Source: Culex pipiens pallens
Lineage: Eukaryota; Arthropoda; Insecta; Diptera; Culicidae
Length of the DNA: 64,000 bases
NCBI RefSeq assembly: GCF_016801865.2
Contig: NC_068939.1
Coordinates: forward strand, 92,338,879 to 92,402,878
Reading direction: 5' to 3'
The translations under genes were made by a program, and so were the position numbers. The notes under the pieces are model-generated. The model saw only the letters and a program-made list of their open reading frames with translations. It did no database searches and was not told where the DNA came from. This document shows, in pieces, positions 47,457 through 57,640 of the stretch (the first letter of the stretch is position 1; each line of letters begins with the position of its first letter).

Positions 47457-48046
47457 CTAATCAGACGAGAATGCATTGGGCCATGCCCATTTTTCTTTTT
47501 TCAGCTTATTTTTTTTTTCCAGTGCTCTTTTGAGTCTGTTTAGTGCTGCCAATTGTGATGAAATTTTAAGCGTGGTGTTGGTAGCCACCCTTTGTTCTTT
47601 ATTTGCCTTCGCCTCTCGCTCGGGTTTCTTCAGCCTTCGATTGGAATGGGTCATCAAAAGTAAAACGTCAACAGACTTGGCGCGTTTGTTTTTAATATGG
47701 CGCTTGCTAATAATTTACATGTTTCAGGATTATTTGTCAAGTGAGTGACTAACTAATGCTCAAAATACCATTTTGCCGGTAGTTGGAAGCAATTTCATAT
47801 CTTAAGCGCTTTGAAAACGTTAGCGCAAGTGAAAAGATATTGATGGCGACTTTCGTTAAGCAGTTAACCTCTCATCTTTCGTGTGAATGTGTGTGCCAAC
47901 AAAATGATGAGAAATGGTCTCGCAAAATAGAAGTTATGATCAAAAGTTGCATTAAATTTCATCTTTTAGCCAGTAAATGGCATATATTTGCGTGCTTACT
48001 CTGGCCGGTTCTGTTGCTGGTTAGAATCGAGCATCAAACTCTCCAT
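47457..48046 (-). CDS. Two-exon small basic protein, 98 aa, unidentified
   Basis: On the - strand the coding sequence is complement(join(47457..47706, 48000..48046)). Exon 1 begins at the ATG 48046-48044, with an in-frame TAG upstream. It encodes 15 codons plus two bases (MESLMLDSNQQQNRP) up to the donor GTAAGC. The 293-bp intron ends in TAAATTATTAG. Exon 2 restores the frame exactly and runs to a stop at 47457. The protein is strongly basic with charged helices (LKKPEREAKANKEQ, ALNRLKRALEKKNKLKKEK) and ends WAWPNAFSSD. A poly(A) signal follows at 47389-47384. There is no signal peptide or membrane segment. The composition suggests a nuclear or nucleolar or RNA-binding role, but I do not recognise the family. 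Only the second exon shows as an open frame; the first is too short. The open frames on the + strand here (47476-47748, 47783-48067) are shadows. Confidence 0.75.
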
Positions 48047-48246
48047 ATGACGAAGATAGGTGTTTGACTAGAAAGAGTATATTGAGTCACTGTGTATTCT
48101 ACCAGGAATTCAACACTCATCATTTATCTCAAGATCAGTACCACTCTATTGATCATACAACCGTCTTCGCAGTTCCACAGAGCTGCAGCAATTCTCCGTT
48201 GTTGGACCCTGGAGGAAAGCCCGCAGCCTCCGGGGCAGTTTCGACC
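48047..48246. promoter_or_regulatory. Candidate bidirectional promoter
   Basis: Only 200 bp separate the start codon of the - strand gene (48046) from the ATG of the candidate + strand exon (48247). The stretch is non-repetitive. No TATA box was evident. Head-to-head spacing of this size commonly marks a shared promoter; this is inference. Confidence 0.4.
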
Positions 48247-48331
48247 ATGGTCAATCTCTTCCTCTGGTACGACGCGCAGACGACGGACGACGACGACAAC
48301 GCCAAAGAGAAAGAAAAGCCCCAAGCCGAGG
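48247..48331 (+). CDS. Candidate first coding exon, unidentified acidic/charged protein
   Basis: The ATG in a good Kozak context (TCGACCATGG) starts MVNLFLWYDAQTT, then an acidic DDDD run, then KEKEKPQAE. It ends at the donor GTAAGA (48332) in phase 1. Downstream exons were not found in the window. The read-through frame ends at 48420. The support is the start context, the donor and the head-to-head partner; the product is unknown. Confidence 0.4.
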
Positions 48332-48917
48332 GTAAGAAATCGGAAAGAAGATTGATTAAAGCTCTTCGATATCAGTGTTGTGATATCGCGCTCTGTGGCC
48401 ACACGGTGAATGAGTTGTAGTCACTCTCTCGAAAAACAGGTTGTCCGTCCGTCCGTGTCCAAGAGGATCATTTCGAGGCCATCGTCGTCGTCGTCGTTTT
48501 ACCTGTCTCGTACAGCCCCCCCCCCCTTCCCTTCGCCCTTCTTGGATGGCCTGGGGGCCCTGCGGGAGATCTGGTCTGATGGTCGATTTGGCCGGGGACC
48601 GGATGCAGTCGGTCGGTCGTCGTCGTCGCGGTAGCTGATGGCCCGAATGGTAATTATCGTGTAACACATCGCCACCGGTAGCCACGGACGGACGCGACCA
48701 TCCAGATTGTCGGGGAGAAATGGCAAGAAAAAGGAGAAGATATCGACGACGACGTCAGGCCGGTGGAGCCACACGATTTTGAAAGAGGGGGAAAAAACTG
48801 AAATGAAGATTAAAACAACTTAAAAAGCAGGTCCAGCTAATCTACCGTGAAATCTTTTCTTCTCTGGTCAAATCTGAGTGTGCCGGAGGACTTTCACGAA
48901 GTAATCTGTGTTGTCTT
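48332..48917. other. GC-rich, CGTCGT-rich sequence, no supported gene
   Basis: (CGTCGT)n tracts near 48483-48498 and 48615-48632 generate many overlapping Ser/Arg-rich frames on both strands. If the exon at 48247 is real, this is the 5' part of its first intron. Confidence 0.4.
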
Positions 48918-49089
48918 TGAGTAAAATAAATGAATTTTATTTTCATTTTGTAACTAAGTTATAGAGATTTATGCTTCATAGTGGTCTTGGAATATGTAAT
49001 CCAAGATAGTCCTAGGTAACAAATCAGTCGTATTTGGCTAATTAGATCACTAAATTCAAATTTGACGCAAACAATACAAAATATATATA

Positions 49090-50808
49090 CTCAACCCCCG
49101 GTGGTTGGTCACTTTTTCAACAGTTGCACAGTGGTTCAAAAGGCTGTTTTGACGAACTTAATTGATTAGATCAAAAAGTAAGCATTTTCGGGCTTTGACA
49201 TGTTCTACAACTTTGTTCAGCGTTGTCATGGCCTACTTTTGGTGAAATTTGTTTTTCAAAATACTCATCACAGCAGGCTATAGAATTTCTAACTTTTGAC
49301 AGTTAAGAGATAGAGCTTTGATATCTTCGGCAAAATTGTAGGGCTGAAAATTTCCACAAACTTTGTCGAAGACGCCAAAGCTCTATCTTTGCGTTGAATA
49401 CCAGTTTTGGAACCTTTTTCATAAATCCCTGCCGAAAAACAGTTTTTTGATTAAAACTCCGGTGAACTTTGATTTTAGACGATTACAATGTTGAGAAGAG
49501 TTGTCAGTAATATCAAAACAAATAACTTTGTCGAAGACACCAAATTGATAGGAGTTATATGTGATGAGTTATAGCAAGATTTCGTGATAATTTAACTAGT
49601 TTTCGAGCTCGGTATACAAAGCCTCGGGCAAATTTGGGCAAAAACCCATACAATAGGCTTCAAGTATGACTATTCCACTACAAAATGTCGGGTGTATTAT
49701 TCGTCCGAAGGTTTACGGTCATAGATTTCCGAGCATTTCAAGTTAATTTATTTTTGATGACTATTTAAATGCATTTAGGACACTTTTAAGGCACATAAGC
49801 CCTTTTTGCGATTTATTCGGACACATGAGGCGTGTAGACCAGATTCTTGTGGAAATTTTGATGTATTGGAAGTCTATTTTTGAGACTATGCAGTGTATTT
49901 TTGGAAATATCTTTGAAAAAAAAAATCCCTTCCAAAAGAGCTAATCGGTGAATCTAGACGTCTAGTCAACGTCATAACGTAAGTGGTTCAAAGACAGTAA
50001 ATTATTTTAAACATTCATATTAGCCAATAGGTTCCAAAAATAGACTTCCAATACATCAAAATTTCCACAAGAATCTGGCCTACACGCCTCGTGTGTCCGA
50101 ATAAATCGCAAAAATGGCTTATGTGCCTTAAAAGTGTCCTAAATGCATTTAAATAGTCATCAAAAATAAATTAACTTGAAATGCTCGGAAATCTATGACC
50201 GTAAACCTTCGGACGAATGATACACCCGACATTTTGTAGTGGAATAGTCATACTTGAAGCCTATTGTATGGGTTTTTGCCCAAATTTGCCCGAGGCTTTG
50301 TATACCGAGCTCGAAAACTAGCTAAATTATCACGAAATCTTGCTATAACTCATCACATATAACTCCTATCAATTTGGTGTCTTCGACAAAGTTGTTTGTT
50401 TTGATATTACTGACAACTCTTCTGAACATTGTAATCGTCTAAAATCAAAGTTCAACGTAGTTTTAGTCAAAAAACTGTTTTTCGGCAGGGATTTATGAAA
50501 AAGGTTCCAAAACTGGTATTCAACGCAAAGATAGAGCTTTGGCGTCTTCGACAAAGTTTGTGGCAATTTTCAGCCCTACAATTTTGCCGAAGATATCAAA
50601 GCTCTATCTCTTAACTGTCAAAAGTTAGAAATTCCATAGCCTGCTGTGATGAGTATTTTGAAAAACAAATTTCACCAAAAGTAGGCCATGACAACGCTGA
50701 ACAAAGTTGTAGAACATGTCAAAGCCCGAAAATGCTTACTTTTTGATCTAATCAATTAAGTTCGTCAAAACAGCCTTTTAAACCACTGTGCATCGGAGTT
50801 TGAGTGTA
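49090..50808. mobile_element. MITE remnant (CTCAACCCCCGG ends) split by a large foldback
   Basis: The left end CTCAACCCCCGGTGGTTGG is at 49090 and the right end CATCGGAGTTTGAGTG at 50791-50806, next to TA. It is the same family as 46048-46285. The large foldback 49127-50790 sits between the two ends. Confidence 0.7.
49127..50790. repeat. Large foldback, arms about 757 bp
   Basis: The left arm 49127-49883 and right arm 50034-50790 are near-perfect inverse copies. The ends are CACAGTGGTTCAAAAGGCTG and CAGCCTTTTAAACCACTGTG. The spacer is 150 bp. The arms contain CTTTGTCGAAGAC-type phrases. No coding sequence is present. Confidence 0.93.
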
Positions 50809-51193
50809 CAATAAACAATATGTTTCGATTATCCAAAGTACCGATAAAAAAGTCTGGACTGTATACAGCTTGGAGTTGCAGATCAAAACAAGTTAAGCAA
50901 AAAAAAATCCGATAAAGATCTTCTTCTATAGGAAATCGAAAGACCTTTCCAACGAGTCTAAAACATTGAAGATTTGGCAACACTGTCTCAAGCTATTATT
51001 ATTTATGATGCCACTTATTATGTAATGAGAGAAACGGATGTGTATACACGGAAGTCGAGTAAGATTTAAGGATACTCTCAAGCACTGGAATAGAATTATC
51101 GAAAGATATCTGCTCGTAAACCTTCCATACTACAAATAATGTGTATGGGCAAGAGGTGGGCCATCCAAGGAAAACAAAAACTTATGAGCCCTT

Positions 51194-52247
51194 CCCGAGC
51201 TGGGGTAAATAACACGGGAATACCAAATTTTGGTATTACTTGAGCAAATAACAGCGACCAAAATGTGCCCTTGGTTGCCCAGTAATAGATGGTAAAATAC
51301 CATGAAATCATACCAAAGTCTAGTATGTGTAAGGGCACAACAATACCAAACCATGTTATTCCAAGGGTAAAATAATACCTCAAAATAAAACCATTTCAAT
51401 ACCAAGTTGAGGTCTTCTGAATTTTTGAACATTGTTTGAATACCAAAACTTGGTATTGCCATGGTTTAATTTTTAGGTATTCCCGCGCCCTTGGAAAATC
51501 ATTTTTTGGTATTCCTGTGGTCTTCCACATACATGATTTTGGTATGATTTGATGGTATTTTACCATCTATTACTGGGCAACCAAGATCACATTTTGGTCG
51601 CTGATATTTGCACAAGTAATACCAAAATTTGGTATTTTCATACCATTTTTAGTGCAGCAGTTGCAGTTAGTGAAAAAACGGAAATGATCCATATGCAACA
51701 GCCAAATCTACTCACCTGATGATTCCATGTTGTTCTTAGTGATATTCTTCACCACACCGAATGCATTTGTCTTTGATGAACGGCCTGTGCATGAAGTTCT
51801 TGAAGATTCTGAAAAATAACAAGATCGAAAAATAAGTGTTATTAAAATAAAACTGGACTGAAACTCACCAAAATTCAATAATCTTTCGATTGACTCGTTT
51901 TTCAAAGTATTTGGTTTTTTTTCAAGTCATTTTAGCGCAAAATTTATTATCTTGTCCAAATTGGTAAAAAAAATCCCATAGTTTCAGAGAAAATTGATAA
52001 AACACTGTAATACCAAAAGAATACCAAAATGTGCCATCCTGACTTAGAAAATTTTCAACAATTTCAAGCCATTTCTTTAGGGGGTTTTGCAATATCAAAA
52101 CAATACCTTTAATTGGTATGATAGCACATTTTGCTCTTGCATAATCCTTAAGACAAATTTTAAAGGGTCCAGGAATACCAAAATTTGGTATTGATACCAG
52201 AGAAAGGTATTATTACGCATTTCCCTTGTTATTTACCCATGCTCGGG
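51194..52247. mobile_element. TIR element CCCGAGC with an embedded exon pair
   Basis: The ends CCCGAGCTGGGGTAAATAAC and GTTATTTACCCATGCTCGGG are inverted. The sub-terminal arms are full of GGTATT/AATACC words. They resemble the Harbinger-like family (CCCGAGC ends), but I see no matching target duplication. The centre (51716-51930, - strand) looks like two exons with a 60-bp intron. Confidence 0.85.
51716..51923 (-). pseudogene. Two-exon coding fragment inside a TIR element
   Basis: On the - strand the upstream exon ends ERLLNF plus one base at 51869, before the donor GTGAGT. The 60-bp intron (51809-51868) ends TTATTTTTCAG. The next exon (51716-51808, 93 bp) continues in phase (ESSRTSCTGRSSKTNAFG and NITKNNMESSG) to the donor GTGAGTAG. 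Intron length, phase and splice sites all look genuine. It is Ser/Asn-rich with no recognised domain. It could be a captured host fragment or part of the element's own ancestral gene. The region around it is non-coding, so it is probably not functional. Confidence 0.5.
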
Positions 52248-52392
52248 TTGAGTGATATGTGTGTTTTTTTTTGTATTCCGGAACATAACGAAATTAGAAC
52301 GAATTTTGTGTCCAAATCATATCACAAATCACCCATTTTTGGAAAAGAGTGAGGAAGGCACCAACCACATAGGTGGATTAAGTTAGTTTTTG

Positions 52393-52680
52393 AGTAAAAG
52401 AAATGAATTTTATGTTCATGTTGTTACAAAGTTACAGAGATTTATGCTTCAATGTGGTCTTGAAATACATAATCCAAGATAGTGATAGGTAACAAATCAC
52501 TCTTTTTGACTTGTTAGGGTCACAGAACTCAAATTTGACGCAAATATTAAAAAATATATAATCAAACATATGTGGTTTCCGATAAAAAAAAGTCTGGACT
52601 ACAGCTTGGAGTTGCAGATCAAAATAAGTTAAGCAAAAAAAACATTTAAAATCCGATCAAGATCACCTTCTACTAGTACA
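52393..52680. repeat. Duplicated segment, empty copy
   Basis: This is the partner of 48918-50930 without the MITE and foldback insertion. The empty site lies at about 52555-52570 in an ATATATAA context. It is preceded by a family G right end (GTGAGGAAGGCACCAACC, GGTGGATTAAG) at 52340-52390. Confidence 0.75.
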
Positions 52681-53053
52681 AATGGAAAAATCAGTAAGAT
52701 CTTCAAAGAATTACTTGTCTTTCAGTATTACCTGCACAAAAATCAGTTCTTGCATCTTCCAGCAACTGTCCAATATCCGTCTCGCCACCGCTGGATGCCA
52801 ATCCCAAATGTCGGTTACGACGACGACGACCGAGTTCCATCAATCTTGTGTAGATTTTTTCTGCCTTCTAAGTTCTTTTTTAATTCCTTGCCAAACACAC
52901 ACACACTCGAGCGTTGCGAATGGCAAAAGGAGTCCCTGTTTTATGGGCCGCAAGGAGGAGGAACGCTGCCATAGGCACATGTCGGCCAGATGTCGGGAAG
53001 GAATGTTTAGCCCCTCGATCGTTAAAATCTAGAAATGTACGCGCCAAATAATA
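52681..53053. other. Short non-repetitive stretch, no supported gene
   Basis: Overlapping frames occur on both strands (116 codons on +; 45 codons on - from 52840). Both use a CGTCGT/ACGACG tract and neither has clear exon structure. Confidence 0.35.
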
Positions 53054-53568
53054 TTAACCTGGCCATGGTCTTCGTTTTCTACATACACGAATGGTATTCC
53101 GGGTCTATAGGACCCAGAAATGTTTTCGGCTGCCAAAATTCGAGATTGTAACCGATTTTGGATGTCTTGACCGCAAATGAAAGGCTAGGATGTCTACTTT
53201 CTGAATCCGACCGGCAGAACCGGTTTTGGACACCGTGGCCACCGGGAACCTGCTATAACCGAAAAAAGTCCTTTTTGAGACCCCTACTTTGAGAACCTGT
53301 ATCTCCGAAACGATTGCACATAGCAGGTTGCTTCCGGTTGCATTCGACAGATAATAACCTGAATTTTAAGCCCCAGAAAAAATAATTGGTCCATAGTGGC
53401 CACCAGTTCCAGTAACCCGGAACTTCCAGAAAACTTGATTTTTGCAGTTTTTGACATAAAACCGTCACACGGACCAGTCTTTTGAAACTGATTATTTTGC
53501 AAACCATTGCAGAAGGATACTACATACTACCCCTGACTGTTTGGTATCGGTTCTGGCCAACTGTGGCC

Positions 53569-55410
53569 AATCCGGAACCGGTTCCAGGGTACCACTAAAA
53601 CGGTTTCAATAATTGTCACGCTAGAAACCCGTCATGTTGCATATCAAACTTCATGAAATTGCATGTTATGACCATCTGAGGTCATGCCGATGTCCTCTGA
53701 CCCATCCTGGTCACTCCGGAACCGGTTACCGGTGGCCACTGGGGGACACTATTTGAATATGCAATGAAACCTATCATACGACGTATCAAACTTCATGAAA
53801 TTGAAAGTTATGACCATATGAGGTAATGCCGATGTCCTCTGACCCAACCTGGTAACTCCGGAACCGGTTACCGGTGGCCACTGGGGGACACTATCGGAAT
53901 ATGCAATGAATCCTATCATCCGACGTATCAAACTTCATGAAATTGAAAGTTATGACCATCTGAGGTCATGCCGATGTCCCCTGACCCAACCTGGTCACTC
54001 CGGAACCGGTTACCGGTGGCCACTGGGGGACACTATCGGAATATGCAATGAATCCTATCATCCGACGTATCAAACTTCATGAAATTGAAAGTTATGACCA
54101 TCTGAGGTCATGCCGATGTCCCCTGACCCAACCTGGTCACTCCGGAACCGGTTACCGGTGGCCACTGGGGGACACTATTTGAATATGCAATGAAACCTAT
54201 CATACGACGTATCAAACTTCATGAAATTGAAAGTTATGACCATCTGAGGTCATGCCGATGTCCCCTGACCCAACCTGGTCACTCCGGAACCGGTTACCGG
54301 TGGCCACTGGGGGACACTATCGGAATATGCAATGAATCCTATCATCCGACGTATCAAACTTCATGAAATTGAAAGTTATGACCATCTGAGGTCATGCCGA
54401 TGTCCCCTGACCCAACCTGGTCACTCCGGAACCGGTTACCGGTGGCCACTGGGGGACACTATTTGAATATGCAATGAAACCTATCATACGACGTATCAAA
54501 CTTCATGAAATTGAAAGTTATGACCATATGAGGTAATGCCGATGTCCTCTGACCCAACCTGGTCACTCCGGAACCGGTTACCGGTGGCCACTGGGGGACA
54601 CTATCGGAATATGCAATGAACCCTATCATCCGACGTATCAAACTTCATGAAATTGAAAGTTATGACCATATGAGGTCATGCCGATGTCCCCTGACCCAAC
54701 CTGGTCACTCCGGAACCGGTTACCGGTGGCCACTGGGGGACACTATCGGAATATGCAATGAAACCTATTATACGACGTATCAAACTACATGAAATTGAAA
54801 GTTATGACCATATGAGGTCATGCCGATGTCCTCTGACCCATCCTGGTCACTCCAGAACCGGTTACCGGTGGCCACTGGGGGACACTATCGGAATATGCAA
54901 TGAACCCTATCATCCGACGTATCAAACTTCATAAAATTGAAAGTTATGACCATCTGAGGTCATGCCGATGTCCCCTGACCTAACCTGATCACTCCGGAAC
55001 CGGTCACCGGTGGCCACTTGGGGACACTATCGGAATATGCAATGAACCCTATCATCCTACGTATCAAACTTCATAAAATTGAAAGTTATGATCATCTGGG
55101 ATCAAGACAATGTCCTCTGACCCAACCTGGTCACTCCGGAACCGGTTACCCGTGGCCACTTGGTGACACTCTTTGATTATGTAATAAACCCTATCATCCG
55201 ACGTATCAAACATCATGAAATTGAACATTCTTACCATCTGAGGTCATGCTAACGTCCTTTGAACTTATCTGGTCACTTCGGAATCGGTTTCCGATGGCCA
55301 CTTGGGGACACTTGTGGAATATGCTAGATACCCTATCATCCGATATATCAAACTTCATAAAATTGAAAATTATTGCTATCCCAGGTTATGCCAACATCTG
55401 TATCCTTCTA
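53569..55410 (+). repeat. 142-bp satellite array, left arm
   Basis: The box TCACTCCGGAACCGGT (or close variants) recurs at 53711, 53853, 53995, 54137, 54279, 54421, 54563, 54705, 54847, 54989, 55131 and 55273, exactly 142 bp apart. A more diverged unit precedes at 53569. The last two or three units are the most diverged. Each unit carries GGTTACCGGTGGCCACT. Confidence 0.95.
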
Positions 55411-55455
55411 TATCGCAATAAAATGCATGAGGACAGTTTACATGTAGGTTCTGAT

Positions 55456-55620
55456 ACACAGCAAAAAATAGGTGAATTTTGGAATGTTGAAAATTCGGAT
55501 AACCACTTTTTTGAGTAATTTTACCGAAAAAATGTGTAAAAATGTGAACCTAATGAAAATTCACCAGAAACTGATGAAAAATCACCAATTCCTGATGTAA
55601 TATTACACATATTTTTGACA
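55456..55620. mobile_element. MITE fragment of the ACACAG family
   Basis: It starts TACACAGCAAAAAATA and carries TGATGTAATATTACA, like the copies at 60843-61559. No right TIR is evident, so it is truncated at the join with the LINE fragment. Confidence 0.5.
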
Positions 55621-55621
55621 C

Positions 55622-56120
55622 AAGAAGTTGTTAGGCCCCATGCCGATTTTGTGCAGGTGATATCTATCAGGACAATGTCCTGTTAGAAGCCCTGCGAGTA
55701 TTCGTAGTTCCCTATGGTTTAAGCCAAGAAGTTTCTTGGTAATTGAAGGACTTGGAGTGATAAAAGTTTACGCTTGTCTCAATCCACGCATCTCGCCCCA
55801 GATTGAAGCGATTTGCGATTGTCCTCAATTCGTCACTTGTGTGCTATCTTGTGACACGTCTGCTGTAAAAAGATAGGAGATAGATAGCACACAAGCGACG
55901 AATTAGTTATTTCTTGCTTCACGGCACTTTTTGAGATTCCAAGGAACGGCTCGGGATCCACGAATATGTTTGATAAGCCTTGTCTGGCAAGTTCATCAGC
56001 CATTTCAATGCCTTCAATGCCGCAGTGCCCTGGTACCCAAAACAACATGACTCTGTTATGCCGAGTAGCAAGTTCCAAACATGTTTGGATTCGCATTTAG
56101 AGGATTTTAACGCCAATAGT
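55622..56120 (-). pseudogene. Non-LTR retrotransposon RNase H and C-terminal fragment
   Basis: On the - strand the RNase H core VMLFWVPGHCGIEG...EMADELARQG is clear (about 56050-55965). It is followed after a break by a LRILAGLLTGHCPDRYHL segment (about 55700-55645), known downstream of RNase H in Loa/R1/Jockey-type LINEs. The frame changes at about 56090, and a small inverted repeat (55830-55900) interrupts the middle. It lies exactly between the two satellite arms of the 53058-58306 foldback. It is non-functional. Confidence 0.85.
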
Positions 56121-56244
56121 GCAGTTTAGCTATCCAAGAAAATACCGATTTTTGCGTGTCTATAATTTCTACAATATCAAAATCAAAGGTTAGATGAAAG
56201 AGTTTCTGCACCCAAATCTCGGCAACACTCGGTTTGAGAGAAAG

Positions 56245-57640
56245 ACGGCCTCATGAAGTTTGATATGTCGGACGATAGAGTTTCTATTCCGCATATTCCA
56301 CAAGTGTACACCAGTGGCCACCGGTAACCGATTCCAAAAGCCAGATAGAGTTAGGGGATGTTAGCGTAATTACCTTAGATGTAATATTGTTTAATTTCAT
56401 GTTGTTCGATATGCCGTCATTGCATATTACAATAATGTTCCCCAAAACCCACTGGTAACCGGTCCCGGAGTGGCCCTCAGTGGCCATAGGTAACCGGTTC
56501 CAGATTGATCAGGTAAGGTAAGTTGAAGTCGGCATAACCTTGGATAGTAATAATTTTCAATTCTATGAAGTTTGATATTTCTGATGATAGGGTTCCTAGC
56601 ATATTCCACAAGTGTCCCCAAGTGGCCATCGGAAACCGATTCCGAAGTGACCAGATAAGTTCAAAGAACGTTAGCATGACCTCAGATGGTCATAACTTTC
56701 AATTTCATGAAGTTTGATACGTTGGATGATAGGGTTTATTACATACTCAGAGAGTGTCACCAAGTGGCCACCGGTGACCGGTTCCGGAGTGATCAGGTTA
56801 GGTCATAAGACATCGGCATGACCTCAGATGGTCATAACTTTCAATTTCATGAAGTTTGATACGTTGGATGATAGGGTTTATTACATACTCAGAGAGTGTC
56901 ACCAAGTGGCCACCGGTAACCGATTCTGGAGTGACCAGATAAGTTCAAAGGACGTTAGCATGACCTCAGATGGTCATAACTTTCAATTTCATGAAGTTTG
57001 ATACGTCGGATGATAGGATTCATTGCATATTCCGATAGTGTCCCCCAGTGGCCACCGGTAACCGGTTCCGGAGTGACCAGGTTGGGTCAGGGGACATCGG
57101 CATGACCTCATATGGTCATAACTTTCAATTTCATGAAGTTTGATACGTCGTATGATAGGTTTCATTGCATATTCAAATAGTGTCCCCCAGTGGCCACCGG
57201 TAACCGGTTCCGGAGTGACCAGGTTGGGTCAGGGGACATCGGCATGACCTCAGATGGTCATAACTTTCAATTTTATGAAGTTTGATACGTCGGATGATAG
57301 GGTTCATTGCATATTCCGATAGTGTCCCCCAGTGGCCACCGGTAACCGGTTCCGGAGTGACCAGGATGGGTCAGAGGACATCGGCATTACCTCATATGGT
57401 CATAACTTTCAATTTCATGAAATTTGATACGTCGGATGATAGGGTTCATTGCATATTCCGATAGTGTCCCCCAGTGGCCACCGGTAACCGGTTCCGGAGT
57501 GACCAGGATGGGTCAGAGGACATCGGCATGACCTCAGATGGTCATAACATGCAATTTCATGAAGTTTGATATGCAACATGACGGGTTTCTAGCGTGACAA
57601 TTATTGAAACCGTTTTAGTGGTACCCTGGAACCGGTTCCG
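56245..57640 (-). repeat. 142-bp satellite array, right arm (inverted)
   Basis: Inverse boxes ACCGGTTCCGGAGTGA occur at 56493, 56635, 56777, 56919, 57061, 57203, 57345 and 57487 (exact 142-bp steps). Diverged units lie at about 56327 and 57631. It has fewer units than the left arm. The most diverged units again face the centre. Confidence 0.95.

Larger units (their letters stand above)
48918..50930. repeat. Duplicated segment, occupied copy (partner 52393-52680)
   Basis: Positions 48918-49089 and 50809-50930 together match 52393-52680. Shared words are TTTATGCTTCA, GTAATCCAAGATAGT, AAGTCTGGACT and CAGCTTGGAGTTGCAGATCA. The copy here is split by a TA-site MITE and foldback; the partner lacks them. 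Confidence 0.75.

Noticed and set aside
47476..48067. Two + strand frames of 90 and 94 codons
   Set aside because: They are antisense to the spliced - strand gene, start at non-ATG codons and have no motif.
48356..48774. 109- and 91-codon frames rich in Arg on the - strand
   Set aside because: They come from CGTCGT tracts. Composition is low complexity and frames overlap on both strands.
52793..52840. Short - strand frame with an Arg run and ELGRRRR start
   Set aside because: The Arg run is a CGT microsatellite, the donor is weak (GTAATA), and no partner exon was found.
53749..57464. Three 60-codon frames with nearly identical products
   Set aside because: They are translations of the 142-bp satellite, in opposite arms of one foldback.
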